From NCBI GenBank assembly GCA_934437695.1, contig CAKSAW010000061.1, forward strand, positions 1 through 6,766: a stretch of DNA of 6,766 nucleotides, read 5' to 3'. Under the pieces are notes generated by a model. The model was not told where the DNA came from. It saw nothing but the letters and a program-made list of their open reading frames with translations, and ran no database searches. The stretch's first letter is position 1. Each line of letters begins with the position of its first letter. Shown here in pieces: positions 1 to 6,007 of this stretch. The DNA comes from an uncultured Blautia sp. GTDB lineage: Bacteria > Bacillota > Clostridia > Lachnospirales > Lachnospiraceae. A program made the position numbers and the translations under genes.

Positions 1-492
1 ACTGAGTCCGGCTTTTTTCATTGCATCCCAGTCCACATTACACACAACCATCCCGGGAAGATTTTCCCCTGAACTGATTGCGGCGTTCAGCATATCTGCC
101 AGACCATCGGAGCCATAATCAAATTCATGATTTCCCAGTGTTGTCACATCACAGCCCAGATATCCAAGCATCCGCAGTTCAGCGGCTTCTGTGTCATATA
201 CAGTCTGTATCAGAGTTCCCATGGAGAAATCTCCTCCATCCAGTATGAGTGTATCTGTACTCTCTTTCTCATGTTCATTGATCAATGTTTTCATCCGGGC
301 GAATCCGCCCGTCTCCTGCTGTGCTCCATTTACAATCGTTTGAAAGCTGTTCAAATGGGAATGCAGATCATGTGTAAACAGGATATCCAGATGTTTTGGC
401 GCCTCTGCGGCGTTTACCTGATATCCAGTCAGGCCTGAAACGCTCAGCATAAATATAAATACTAATGTAAATACTTTTTTTAATAATTTCAT
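1..492 (-). CDS. Secreted 5'-nucleotidase-family metallophosphoesterase (UshA-like), N-terminal part
   Basis: The first 164 codons of a gene whose 3' end lies outside the window. Residues 1-29 look like a Sec signal peptide: lysines at 2, 5 and 6, a hydrophobic core around 8-23, and a likely cleavage site after the Ala-Ala at 28-29. The mature part opens with the calcineurin-like metallophosphoesterase fold of the UshA/5'-nucleotidase family. THDLHSHL gives metal-binding Asp42 and His44, GGFARM lies at 62-67, LDGGDFSMG has metal-binding Asp88, and GNHEFDYG has Asn121 and His122. Family members release phosphate from extracellular nucleotides or cyclic nucleotides, usually with a C-terminal substrate-binding domain that would lie beyond position 1. 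The ATG at 492..490 follows AGGAGA. No lipobox is seen. It sits 94 bases downstream of the DegV gene without a clear promoter of its own, so co-transcription is plausible. Family is clear; exact substrate is not. Confidence 0.9.
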   Translation of the reverse strand, partial: MKLLKKVFTLVFIFMLSVSGLTGYQVNAAEAPKHLDILFTHDLHSHLNSFQTIVNGAQQETGGFARMKTLINEHEKESTDTLILDGGDFSMGTLIQTVYDTEAAELRMLGYLGCDVTTLGNHEFDYGSDGLADMLNAAISSGENLPGMVVCNVDWDAMKKAGLS

Positions 493-497
493 ATCAT

Positions 498-503
498 TCT
501 CCT
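498..503 (-). promoter_or_regulatory. Ribosome binding site of the 5'-nucleotidase gene
   Basis: AGGAGA on the minus strand, 5 bases before the ATG at 492..490. An earlier ATG at 497..495 directly abuts this site and reaches a stop codon after one more codon (ATG ATA TGA), so the later ATG is the start. Confidence 0.75.
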
Positions 504-526
504 ATAATATCAAAAATGGCTCCACA

Positions 527-558
527 GTATCATTTACCTTTTCGCAGGATAATGATAC
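527..558 (-). repeat. Interrupted inverted repeat between degV-family gene and 5'-nucleotidase gene
   Basis: Minus-strand arms GTATCATT and AATGATAC (8 bp, perfect) enclose a 2x2 mismatch, a further 3 bp CCT/AGG and a 6-base loop. No T-run follows directly; five T's come only about 10 bases later, after TGTGGAGCCA. It lies 28 bases after the DegV stop codon and 34 bases before the nucleotidase start. It could be a weak terminator, an mRNA stabilising hairpin or a protein operator; the sequence does not decide between these. Confidence 0.5.
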
Positions 559-586
559 CATGAAACCAATTTACAGCAATCCTGAT

Positions 587-1456
587 CTATCTTTCATCCC
601 CTACAAAAAACAATGCCATTGTTCCCGGACCGGAATGAGCACCGATGGTAGCTCCTACCTGATTTATGATAATCGTGTTGATCTGATATTTTTCTTTTAC
701 TTTCTCAGCTACATATTCAGCATCTTCTTCGCAGTCTCCATGACTGATAAAAATAGTATGACAGATGTCATGATAGCTGCCTATTTTCTCATCCATAAGC
801 TTTACCAGCTCCTGAAGAGATTTTTTACGGCCGCGGACCTTTCCTACAGCTACAAGTTTCCCCTCATTGTCTACGTGGAGCACAGGTTTGATATTCAGCA
901 TGCTTCCCACTACCGCAGTTGTTTTTGAAACACGGCCTCCACGGTATAAATGATTTAAATCATCCACAGTAAACAGATGTACCATATGAAGCTTATTCTC
1001 TTCTGCCCATTTCGCAACCGTTTCCAGATCTTCACCCTGTTCTTTCTTCTCCTGTGCAAGATAGACCAAAAGCCCCTGGCCAAGAGAAGCTGCAAGAGAA
1101 TCGACCACAATGATTTTACGGTCCGGATATTCCTCCATCAGTTCTTCTGCTGCAATGCGGCTGCTGTTATATGTACCGCTCAGACCAGATGAGAATGCAA
1201 TATGAAGAATATCTTTACCCTCTTTCAGATAAGGTTCCAGCAGTGCTTTGGCATCCTCAGGATTTACCTGTGCGGTTGTCGGCATGGAGCCATTTCGCAT
1301 TGTCTCATAGAATTCATGTTCAGGAAGGAAATTTCCATGTGTATAAACTTTTCCGTCCATAGCATAGCTGAGATACATACAGCCCACACCATGCTCTGTA
1401 AAATATTTCTCCGGAAGGTCTGAATTATTGTCAGTGGTAATCACATATTCGCTCAT
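587..1456 (-). CDS. DegV family protein (fatty-acid-binding, FakB-like)
   Basis: A 289-residue soluble protein of the usual DegV length. DegV/FakB proteins bind one fatty acid and, with the kinase FakA, present it for phosphorylation to acyl-phosphate for phospholipid synthesis; no fakA-like gene is in this window. Visible family marks are the N-terminal VITTDNNSDLP (5-15), PTTAQVNPED (59-68), SSGLSGTYNSS (89-99), VDSLAASLGQG (118-128), the LYRGGRVSK segment (170-178), and the C-terminal IGAHSGPGT (271-279), whose His274 matches the conserved lipid-carboxylate-contacting histidine of the family. The start was chosen at ATG 1456..1454 because AGAGGG lies 8 bases upstream; a longer open frame to 1525 would run through the promoter. 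It has its own promoter at 1497..1525. No membrane segment or signal peptide is seen. Lipid specificity cannot be read from the sequence. Confidence 0.93.
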   Translation of the reverse strand: MSEYVITTDNNSDLPEKYFTEHGVGCMYLSYAMDGKVYTHGNFLPEHEFYETMRNGSMPTTAQVNPEDAKALLEPYLKEGKDILHIAFSSGLSGTYNSSRIAAEELMEEYPDRKIIVVDSLAASLGQGLLVYLAQEKKEQGEDLETVAKWAEENKLHMVHLFTVDDLNHLYRGGRVSKTTAVVGSMLNIKPVLHVDNEGKLVAVGKVRGRKKSLQELVKLMDEKIGSYHDICHTIFISHGDCEEDAEYVAEKVKEKYQINTIIINQVGATIGAHSGPGTMALFFVGDER

Positions 1457-1464
1457 ATTGTCCG

Positions 1465-1470
1465 CCCTCT
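1465..1470 (-). promoter_or_regulatory. Ribosome binding site of the DegV-family gene
   Basis: AGAGGG on the minus strand, 8 bases before the ATG at 1456. It fixes the start at MSEYVITTD rather than at the in-frame ATG 69 bases further upstream, which would add a 23-residue extension with no family support. Confidence 0.7.
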
Positions 1471-1496
1471 TTTTTCTGATTTTTATAGTTACGTAT

Positions 1497-1525
1497 AGTA
1501 TATCATTAAAACATATTACAAACAA
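1497..1525 (-). promoter_or_regulatory. Sigma-A-like promoter of the DegV-family gene
   Basis: Minus strand: -35 TTGTTT (1525..1520, 3 of 6 to TTGACA), 17-base spacer, -10 TATACT (1502..1497, 5 of 6 to TATAAT). Transcription would start near 1490, giving a leader of about 35 bases. No convincing terminator separates the upstream protease gene, so the DegV gene may be served both by read-through and by this promoter. Confidence 0.5.
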
Positions 1526-1645
1526 CTATCTTTCCGATAATTCTTTTATTATAAAAAAGTTTGATATTCAATATATTTCTTTTCTATAGCAATCTTCTTT
1601 AACCGGATCAAATAAGTCCCCTACGGAGGTTGCTAATATCTGTTT

Positions 1646-2830
1646 TTAATCCTCAACTGCCTTAATTGCTTCCTGCAGCTGATTATCCTCGTCATGCGTG
1701 ATCTCATCTTTATTTTTATTCAGAAGGCTGGTATCTATGGAAACTTCTATGTCCGGTTTTATACCAATCTTATTGATATTATTTCCTTTAGGAGTGTAGT
1801 AATTGGCAATGGTAAGTTTAATGGCACTTCCGTCTGAAAGCTGACGAATAGACTGCACAACACCCTTTCCATAAGTTGTTGTTCCTACAATAGTTCCAAT
1901 CCCGTAATCCTGCACTGCCCCGGCAAAAATCTCTGATGCACTGGCACTGCTTTCATTTACCAGAACTGCCAACGGCATCTGAAGTTCATTCTTTCCGTCA
2001 CATTTCTCTTCTTCTTTGTTGCCTTCCTTATCCTCCGTATAAACAATAAGACCCTCCGGAAGGATTTTACGCAGTATATCGCAGACAGAATCAAGAAGAC
2101 CGCCCGGATTATCACGGAGATCTACGATCAGTTTCTCCATCCCCTTTTTCTTCAGATTATTAAAGGCTTCCTGGTACTGTTCAACTGTAACACCTGTAAA
2201 TTGTGTAATGCGGATATAGCCAATATTATCCTCAAGCATTTCGCTGAAAACAGACGGCAATTCCACATCTGTGACAGATACCTTAATATCCATGGCATTT
2301 TCTGTGTCTTCACGGTGAACAGTAAGTACCACACTGTCTTTATCAGAATTACGGACAAGATCTGCAACCTCTGATACCTCATCATCAGTGATATCTTTTC
2401 CGTCAACAGCACTGATAATATCCCCCTCTTTTAATCCTGCTTTTTCTCCGGGACCGCCCTCATAGCATTCTACGATCCTTACTCCGCCTTCCTTATTCTT
2501 TTCCATAAGTATACCGATTCCCACATAACTTCCCTGGCTGGAAGAATTCTCAGAATCATATTCCTCGGCTGTATAGTATCTGGAATAGGGGTCATCCAGA
2601 CCATAGAGAAGACCTGTATAAAGTCCCTCTTTCAGTTTTTCTTCATCCTTATCGCCCAGATAATACTTATCTATCATATCTTCAAGATATACCAGTTTTG
2701 ATGTACACTGGCGATCTCCCAGTACACTGTCATTCTTTGCAAGACCTGTACCCATAAAAATACCTGTACCTATACATGTCACAACCAGTGCCCCTGCTGC
2801 TGCACCTTTCCAGAATTCTTTATTCTTCAT
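1646..2830 (-). CDS. S41 family carboxy-terminal processing protease (CtpA/CtpB-like)
   Basis: A 394-residue membrane-anchored serine protease. An uncleaved N-terminal anchor or signal segment spans about residues 8-30, putting the rest outside the membrane. Next come the S41 helical region (about 42-92, including LDDPYSRYYT), a PDZ domain (about 97-185, with GIGI near 104 and AGLKEGDII near 131-139), and the catalytic core. The catalytic pieces are complete: DLRDNPGG (237-244), NESSASASEIF with nucleophile Ser297, and TYGKGVVQ with general-base Lys322 and Gln326. The Ser-to-Lys distance of 25 and Lys-to-Gln distance of 4 match the Ser309/Lys334/Gln338 triad of Bacillus CtpB. The ATG at 2830 follows AGGAGAG; a longer open frame to 3019 would enter ftsX and lacks family support. 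The gene follows ftsEX, as ctpB does in Bacillus, but a terminator intervenes. Its substrate is unknown; a cell-envelope role is inferred from context. Confidence 0.95.
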   Translation of the reverse strand: MKNKEFWKGAAAGALVVTCIGTGIFMGTGLAKNDSVLGDRQCTSKLVYLEDMIDKYYLGDKDEEKLKEGLYTGLLYGLDDPYSRYYTAEEYDSENSSSQGSYVGIGILMEKNKEGGVRIVECYEGGPGEKAGLKEGDIISAVDGKDITDDEVSEVADLVRNSDKDSVVLTVHREDTENAMDIKVSVTDVELPSVFSEMLEDNIGYIRITQFTGVTVEQYQEAFNNLKKKGMEKLIVDLRDNPGGLLDSVCDILRKILPEGLIVYTEDKEGNKEEEKCDGKNELQMPLAVLVNESSASASEIFAGAVQDYGIGTIVGTTTYGKGVVQSIRQLSDGSAIKLTIANYYTPKGNNINKIGIKPDIEVSIDTSLLNKNKDEITHDEDNQLQEAIKAVED

Positions 2831-2835
2831 GTCCG

Positions 2836-2842
2836 CTCTCCT
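2836..2842 (-). promoter_or_regulatory. Ribosome binding site of the S41 protease gene
   Basis: AGGAGAG on the minus strand, 5 bases before ATG 2830..2828. It lies 5 bases after the terminator's T-run, so ribosome binding and terminator folding are close neighbours on the same RNA. It decides the start MKNKEFWK. Confidence 0.8.
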
Positions 2843-2847
2843 GTAAC

Positions 2848-2896
2848 AAAAAAGCCACCGGATCATGATATCTGTCATATCATTTGCTCCGGCAGC
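2848..2896 (-). terminator. Intrinsic terminator between ftsX and the S41 protease gene
   Basis: On the minus strand the outer arms GCTGCCGGA (2896..2888) and TCCGGTGGC (2862..2854) pair over 9 positions including two G-U wobbles. An inner stem ATGATAT/ATATCAT (7 bp) with loop GACAG sits above a small 4x2 internal loop. Six T's (2853..2848) follow immediately. This is the full form of a rho-independent terminator. It begins 20 bases after the ftsX stop codon. Since only 17 bases separate the T-run from the protease ATG, it probably works as a partial terminator or attenuator in the ftsEX-protease transcript. Confidence 0.85.
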
Positions 2897-2916
2897 CTGG
2901 ATCAATAACAATTTGG

Positions 2917-3822
2917 TTATACTCTTAAATGTTTTCTTGTAGTAAAGAAACTTCCAATAAGCCCGATTCCCATTCCAAGTGCCAGACTTATAGGAAGTAA
3001 AGTCTGATAAATCTGCCATACCGGAATGAAATCTACCACACCTGTAAGCACATTAAACTTGGTCAGAATATAGGATATTGCACCATTGTAACAGAAGTAC
3101 AGCACGACCAGCGGAACTGCTGCTCCGACCACACCCAGGACCATACCTTCCAGAAGGAATGGAGCTCTTACAAATGCATCCGTAGCCCCTATGTATTTCA
3201 TGATCCCTATCTCTTCTTTACGGACTGCAATACCTACAGATACTGTATTACTGATCAGGAATATGGAAATGATCAGCAGCAATGCAATGATAGCAATAGA
3301 AATATAGGACACCAGTTTATTGATATTTCCAAGAGTTTTGGCAGCTTCTTCAGACTGATTGACCTTTCTTACATGCTTCAGTTCCTGTATATAGGAAACA
3401 AGCTCTGACTGTTTCGTGATATCATTCATATATACACGATAGTTGGATGAATTGGCAAGAGGATTGTCATCCTTGAATCCATCTGCTGCATCTGAGCCCT
3501 GGAAATACTGTTCTTTATATTCTTCCCATGCCTCATCAGCTGACTGATACTCTATTTTCTCTACTTCAGGACGTGCCTTGATCTTCTTTCCTATAGATTT
3601 GATCTGCTTATTTGTGGTTCCCTCTTCAAAAAAAACTGTGATTGGAACTTCCTGCTCTACTTTATGTGCTATATTATTTACATTATTCACAATAGAAAAA
3701 AAGATTCCAAACAGAAAAATACAGGCAGCCATTGTGATAATGGAAGCCAGGGAAAACATCCAGTTTCTTTTGATATTTTTGACACCCTGCTTCAGAGTGT
3801 ACCAGATTGTACTAGGCCTCAT
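2917..3822 (-). CDS. ftsX: Cell division ABC-type transporter permease FtsX
   Basis: A 301-residue FtsX with the standard four-helix topology. A short cytoplasmic N-terminus is followed by TM1 (about 23-48), an extracellular domain (about 49-169) expected to contact a peptidoglycan hydrolase or its adaptor, TM2 (about 170-194), TM3 (about 221-249) and TM4 (about 273-293). The cytoplasmic stretch RKEEIGIMKYIGAT (201-214), which couples to FtsE, is well conserved. With FtsE it forms the complex that turns cytoplasmic ATP hydrolysis into activation of murein hydrolases such as PcsB or CwlO. The start at ATG 3822 has GAGGGAG 6 bases upstream and overlaps the ftsE stop by 11 bases, suggesting translational coupling. 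An in-frame GTG at 3846 is possible but has no comparable ribosome binding site. The hydrolase partner is not encoded in this window. Confidence 0.95.
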   Translation of the reverse strand: MRPSTIWYTLKQGVKNIKRNWMFSLASIITMAACIFLFGIFFSIVNNVNNIAHKVEQEVPITVFFEEGTTNKQIKSIGKKIKARPEVEKIEYQSADEAWEEYKEQYFQGSDAADGFKDDNPLANSSNYRVYMNDITKQSELVSYIQELKHVRKVNQSEEAAKTLGNINKLVSYISIAIIALLLIISIFLISNTVSVGIAVRKEEIGIMKYIGATDAFVRAPFLLEGMVLGVVGAAVPLVVLYFCYNGAISYILTKFNVLTGVVDFIPVWQIYQTLLPISLALGMGIGLIGSFFTTRKHLRV

Positions 3823-4495
3823 GATATTCTCCCTCTTTCTCATCACTTATGATGGAACCTTCGTGCATGGTTACAACACGTTTACGCATGGCATTTACGA
3901 TTTCCTTGTTATGTGTAACAACCACTACCGTAGTTCCTCTGTCGTTGATCTGCTCCAGAAGCTTCATGATCTCCTCGGAAGTCTTCGGATCCAGGTTTCC
4001 TGTAGGTTCGTCAGCCAGAAGGATATCAGGACGGTTGACCAGTGCTCTTGCCAGCGCTACCCTCTGCTGTTCTCCACCCGAAAGTTCATCAGGAAAAGAT
4101 TTGTATTTAACAGCAAGTCCAACCTCCTGGAGCACCTCAGGTACACGTTTACGGATCACTCGTGTGGGACGGTTCACTACCCTCTGGGCAAATGCCACGT
4201 TCTCGTATACATTTCTGTCTTTCAGAAGTCGGAAATCCTGAAATACTACACCCAGTTTACGGCGATATTTAGCTACTCTTCTGTGCTTCATTCCTTCCAG
4301 ACGTTCACCGCTTACGATTATCTGTCCGGATGTGGAATCCAGTTCTTTCATAAGGAGCTTGATCAGGGTTGTTTTTCCTGAACCACTGTTTCCTACTACA
4401 AAGACAAATTCGCCTTTATCTATATGTAAGTTGGCATGATTTACTGCCGGAAGGCCGGGACCATAAGATTTACTTACATCTATAAGGTCTATCAT
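3812..4495 (-). CDS. ftsE: Cell division ATP-binding protein FtsE
   Basis: A 227-residue ABC ATPase, the usual FtsE length. All motifs are intact: Walker A GNSGSGKT (35-42), Q-loop VFQDFRLL (84-91, a characteristic FtsE segment), signature LSGGEQQR (138-145), Walker B ILLADEPTGNLD with Asp162 and Glu163, and the switch His195 in VVTHN. It acts at the cytoplasmic face of the membrane, bound to FtsX, in divisome or elongation-linked cell-wall hydrolysis. The start at ATG 4495 follows GGAGGAG; an in-frame TTG 15 bases upstream falls inside that ribosome binding site and was rejected. It is the first gene of the ftsEX block, downstream of two candidate promoters and a WalR-like repeat. It ends with TAG at 3814..3812, overlapping ftsX. 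Confidence 0.96.
   Translation of the reverse strand: MIDLIDVSKSYGPGLPAVNHANLHIDKGEFVFVVGNSGSGKTTLIKLLMKELDSTSGQIIVSGERLEGMKHRRVAKYRRKLGVVFQDFRLLKDRNVYENVAFAQRVVNRPTRVIRKRVPEVLQEVGLAVKYKSFPDELSGGEQQRVALARALVNRPDILLADEPTGNLDPKTSEEIMKLLEQINDRGTTVVVVTHNKEIVNAMRKRVVTMHEGSIISDEKEGEYHEA
3829..3835 (-). promoter_or_regulatory. Ribosome binding site of ftsX (inside ftsE)
   Basis: GAGGGAG on the minus strand within the last codons of ftsE, 6 bases before ATG 3822..3820. It decides the ftsX start against the in-frame GTG at 3846..3844 and the ATG just after it. Confidence 0.75.
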
Positions 4496-4501
4496 AGATT
4501 T

Positions 4502-4508
4502 CTCCTCC
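4502..4508 (-). promoter_or_regulatory. Strong ribosome binding site of ftsE
   Basis: GGAGGAG on the minus strand, 6 bases before ATG 4495..4493. It excludes the TTG at 4510, which would place this site inside the coding region. Confidence 0.85.
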
Positions 4509-4524
4509 AATGGATTAATAATTT

Positions 4525-4541
4525 TGTAACATTATTGTAAT
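4525..4541 (+). promoter_or_regulatory. WalR/PhoP-type direct-repeat box over the proximal ftsE promoter
   Basis: Read on the plus strand this is TGTAAC, five bases ATTAT, then TGTAAT. Both hexamers fit the published WalR consensus TGT(A/T)A(A/T/C) with exactly five bases between them. The box covers the -10 hexamer (4534..4539) and the expected start point of the proximal ftsE promoter, but in the opposite orientation. The right part also forms a small palindrome CATTA-TTG-TAATG at 4530..4542. The match is seen directly; binding by WalR or any OmpR-family regulator is inference, and no regulator gene for it is in the window. Confidence 0.45.
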
Positions 4542-4562
4542 GTATGTTTTTAGGGATTGCAA
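4534..4562 (-). promoter_or_regulatory. Proximal ftsE promoter (sigma-A-like)
   Basis: Minus strand: -35 TTGCAA (4562..4557, 4 of 6), 17-base spacer, -10 TACAAT (4539..4534, 5 of 6). Initiation near 4527 would give a short leader of about 32 bases to the ftsE ATG. The -10 lies inside the WalR-like box. Confidence 0.55.
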
Positions 4563-4575
4563 GATATTTTTGGAG

Positions 4576-4593
4576 ATTCATAGAATATTCATA
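4576..4593. repeat. ATTCATA direct repeat between the two ftsE promoters
   Basis: Plus strand ATTCATA occurs at 4576..4582 and 4587..4593, an 11-base period, with a partial TTCAT at 4596..4600. An 11-base period is typical of tandem half-sites for OmpR-family response regulators, but the stretch is AT-rich and chance is possible. Confidence 0.3.
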
Positions 4594-4612
4594 TTTTCAT
4601 GCAATCGCTATA

Positions 4613-4641
4613 ACTATACACTGTAGAAGATAATTTGTAAA
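4613..4641 (-). promoter_or_regulatory. Distal ftsE promoter (sigma-A-like)
   Basis: Minus strand: -35 TTTACA (4641..4636, 5 of 6), 17-base spacer, -10 TATAGT (4618..4613, 5 of 6). It begins 6 bases after the T-run of the upstream terminator and would give a leader of about 110 bases that runs through the proximal promoter and the WalR-like box. By consensus match it is the best promoter in the window. Confidence 0.65.
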
Positions 4642-4647
4642 GGGCAG

Positions 4648-4683
4648 AAAAATTGTCTACCGCTTAGAAAACGGTAGACAATT
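4648..4683 (-). terminator. Intrinsic terminator of the PucR/CdaR-type regulator gene
   Basis: Minus strand AATTGTCTACCG (4683..4672) pairs perfectly over 12 bp with CGGTAGACAATT (4662..4651), with a 9-base loop. The T's ending the stem continue as a run of five (4652..4648). It lies 59 bases after the regulator's stop codon and separates that gene from ftsE. On the plus strand no T-run follows, so it is directional. Confidence 0.9.
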
Positions 4684-4742
4684 GATTGACAAATACCTGT
4701 TTTTAATTGTTTAAAACGCAGTGTTTCCAATAGAATACAGCA

Positions 4743-5831
4743 TTAATACTCCAGTGTTTCCATATATTTCATATAGCGTACTACCATAAGTGCAATCTTA
4801 AATGTGATGGCATCTTCAAAAACACGGAGATCAAGACCTGTACTTTTCTGAAGTTTATCAAGACGATAGACCAGCGTATTTCTGTGGATATAGAGCTGTC
4901 TGGAGGTCTCGGATACATTCAGACTGTTTTCAAAGAATTTATCAATGGTAACCAGAGTCTCTTCATCAAAGTCATCCGGAGATTTACCGCCGAAGATTTC
5001 TTTGATAAACATTTTACAGAGCGGGATCGGCAACTGATAGATAAGTCGTCCGATTCCCAGAGAGCTGTATGCAATCACTTCTTTATCTCCGAAGAAAATC
5101 TTTCCTACATCAAGAGCCATACGTGCTTCTTTATAAGAACGGGATACTTCTTTAAGCTCATTGACAATAGTACCGTATGCCATATGAGTCTTGCCATCAT
5201 TACCCATTCCAAGTGTATCAAGAATAGTATGTGCCAGCTGATCCATTTCCGGATAGTTCTCGCCATCATCCAGTTCTTTGACTACAATGATGCTCTTCTC
5301 ATCTACTGCTGTGATAAAATCTTTACTCTTGCCGCCAAAGAGACTCTTCACGCTCTCCATGGAACTGTGATCTTTCTCCTGAGGCATTTCAAGGATCATA
5401 ACAACACGGCGAACATCCGCATCAATATGAAGCTTCTTCGCACGGTTATAAATGTCCACAAGGAGCAAGTTGTCAAGAAGCAGATTCTTAATGAAACTGT
5501 CTTTGTCAAAACGTTCCTTGTACGCTACGATCAGATTCTGTATCTGAAAAGCAGCAAGTTTGCCAACCATATAAGTGTCTTCATCATCACCATGAGCGAC
5601 CAGGATATATTCCAGCTGATAATCATCACAGACTTTAAAATACTGAAAGCCCTTTACCAGCTGACTGTCAGCCTGTGATTCTACAAAAGCCTGTACATCC
5701 TGTGTTGCAATGGAAAAATCTGAAAAAGTACTTGCCAGTACCTTACCTTCTGTGTCGAGTACGCAAAATTCTGTCCTGGAAATTTCTTTTAACCCTTCAA
5801 GGGTATTCTGAAGCACCTGATTTGATATCAT
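4743..5831 (-). CDS. PucR/CdaR-type transcriptional regulator with N-terminal sensor domain
   Basis: A 362-residue putative DNA-binding regulator. The C-terminus (about 293-356) is the PucR-family helix-turn-helix: LNVSETSRQLYIHRNTL (304-320), then VYRLDKLQKSTGLDLR, as in the CdaR and PucR regulators of sugar-diacid and purine use. The middle (about 130-245) resembles the degenerate GGDEF-like domain of CdaR proteins, including the RSYKEARMALDVG segment (231-243). The N-terminus (about 1-105) has a PAS-like pattern (FCVLDTEGKVLAST, 22-35) that may bind a small ligand; the ligand cannot be named. The start at ATG 5831 has AAGGGA 10 bases upstream, a longish gap but the best available. It is monocistronic at its 3' end because of the terminator at 4648..4683. 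Its target is not evident: there is no catabolic or transport operon beside it. Confidence 0.88.
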   Translation of the reverse strand: MISNQVLQNTLEGLKEISRTEFCVLDTEGKVLASTFSDFSIATQDVQAFVESQADSQLVKGFQYFKVCDDYQLEYILVAHGDDEDTYMVGKLAAFQIQNLIVAYKERFDKDSFIKNLLLDNLLLVDIYNRAKKLHIDADVRRVVMILEMPQEKDHSSMESVKSLFGGKSKDFITAVDEKSIIVVKELDDGENYPEMDQLAHTILDTLGMGNDGKTHMAYGTIVNELKEVSRSYKEARMALDVGKIFFGDKEVIAYSSLGIGRLIYQLPIPLCKMFIKEIFGGKSPDDFDEETLVTIDKFFENSLNVSETSRQLYIHRNTLVYRLDKLQKSTGLDLRVFEDAITFKIALMVVRYMKYMETLEY

Positions 5832-6007
5832 CCGATTTCAATCCCTTCTCATCCTATAGTGTTATTTTCCGTTTTAACTATAAAACCTTATACCTGTATT
5901 GTATTTTAATATATATTTACCAAAAATGAAAGAGGAAAGAGAAAAAAACTTACAATTTTTTATGGTTTTTTTTGTGAGTGTTCACTTTATACAGTCCGAT
6001 ACGGGTT

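Noticed and set aside
127..438. Plus-strand open frame opposite the 5'-nucleotidase gene.
   Set aside because: It is antisense to a gene with an intact signal peptide and all early metallophosphoesterase motifs; no independent support.
1587..1635. TAGCAA/TTGCTA inverted repeat after the S41 protease gene as a terminator.
   Set aside because: The stem has only 6 bp around a 37-base loop, competes with an AACC/GGTT pairing, and no T-run follows in either direction.
2831..3019. A 63-residue N-terminal extension of the S41 protease reading through the terminator into ftsX.
   Set aside because: It overlaps the ftsX 3' end by 103 bases, crosses the terminator hairpin, has no family support, and the ATG at 2830 has a strong ribosome binding site and begins a typical membrane anchor.
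3578..4381. Long plus-strand open frame opposite ftsX and ftsE.
   Set aside because: It lies antisense to two well-supported genes, has no ribosome binding site or recognisable domain, and has shadow-type composition.
4686..4691. Perfect TTGACA on the plus strand downstream of the regulator gene, as an antisense promoter.
   Set aside because: No acceptable -10 lies 16-18 bases downstream; the nearest A/T hexamer TTTAAA is 19 bases away and weak.
4884..5678. Long plus-strand open frame opposite the PucR/CdaR-type regulator gene.
   Set aside because: It is antisense to a gene with clear domain motifs and shows no domain, start signal or promoter of its own.
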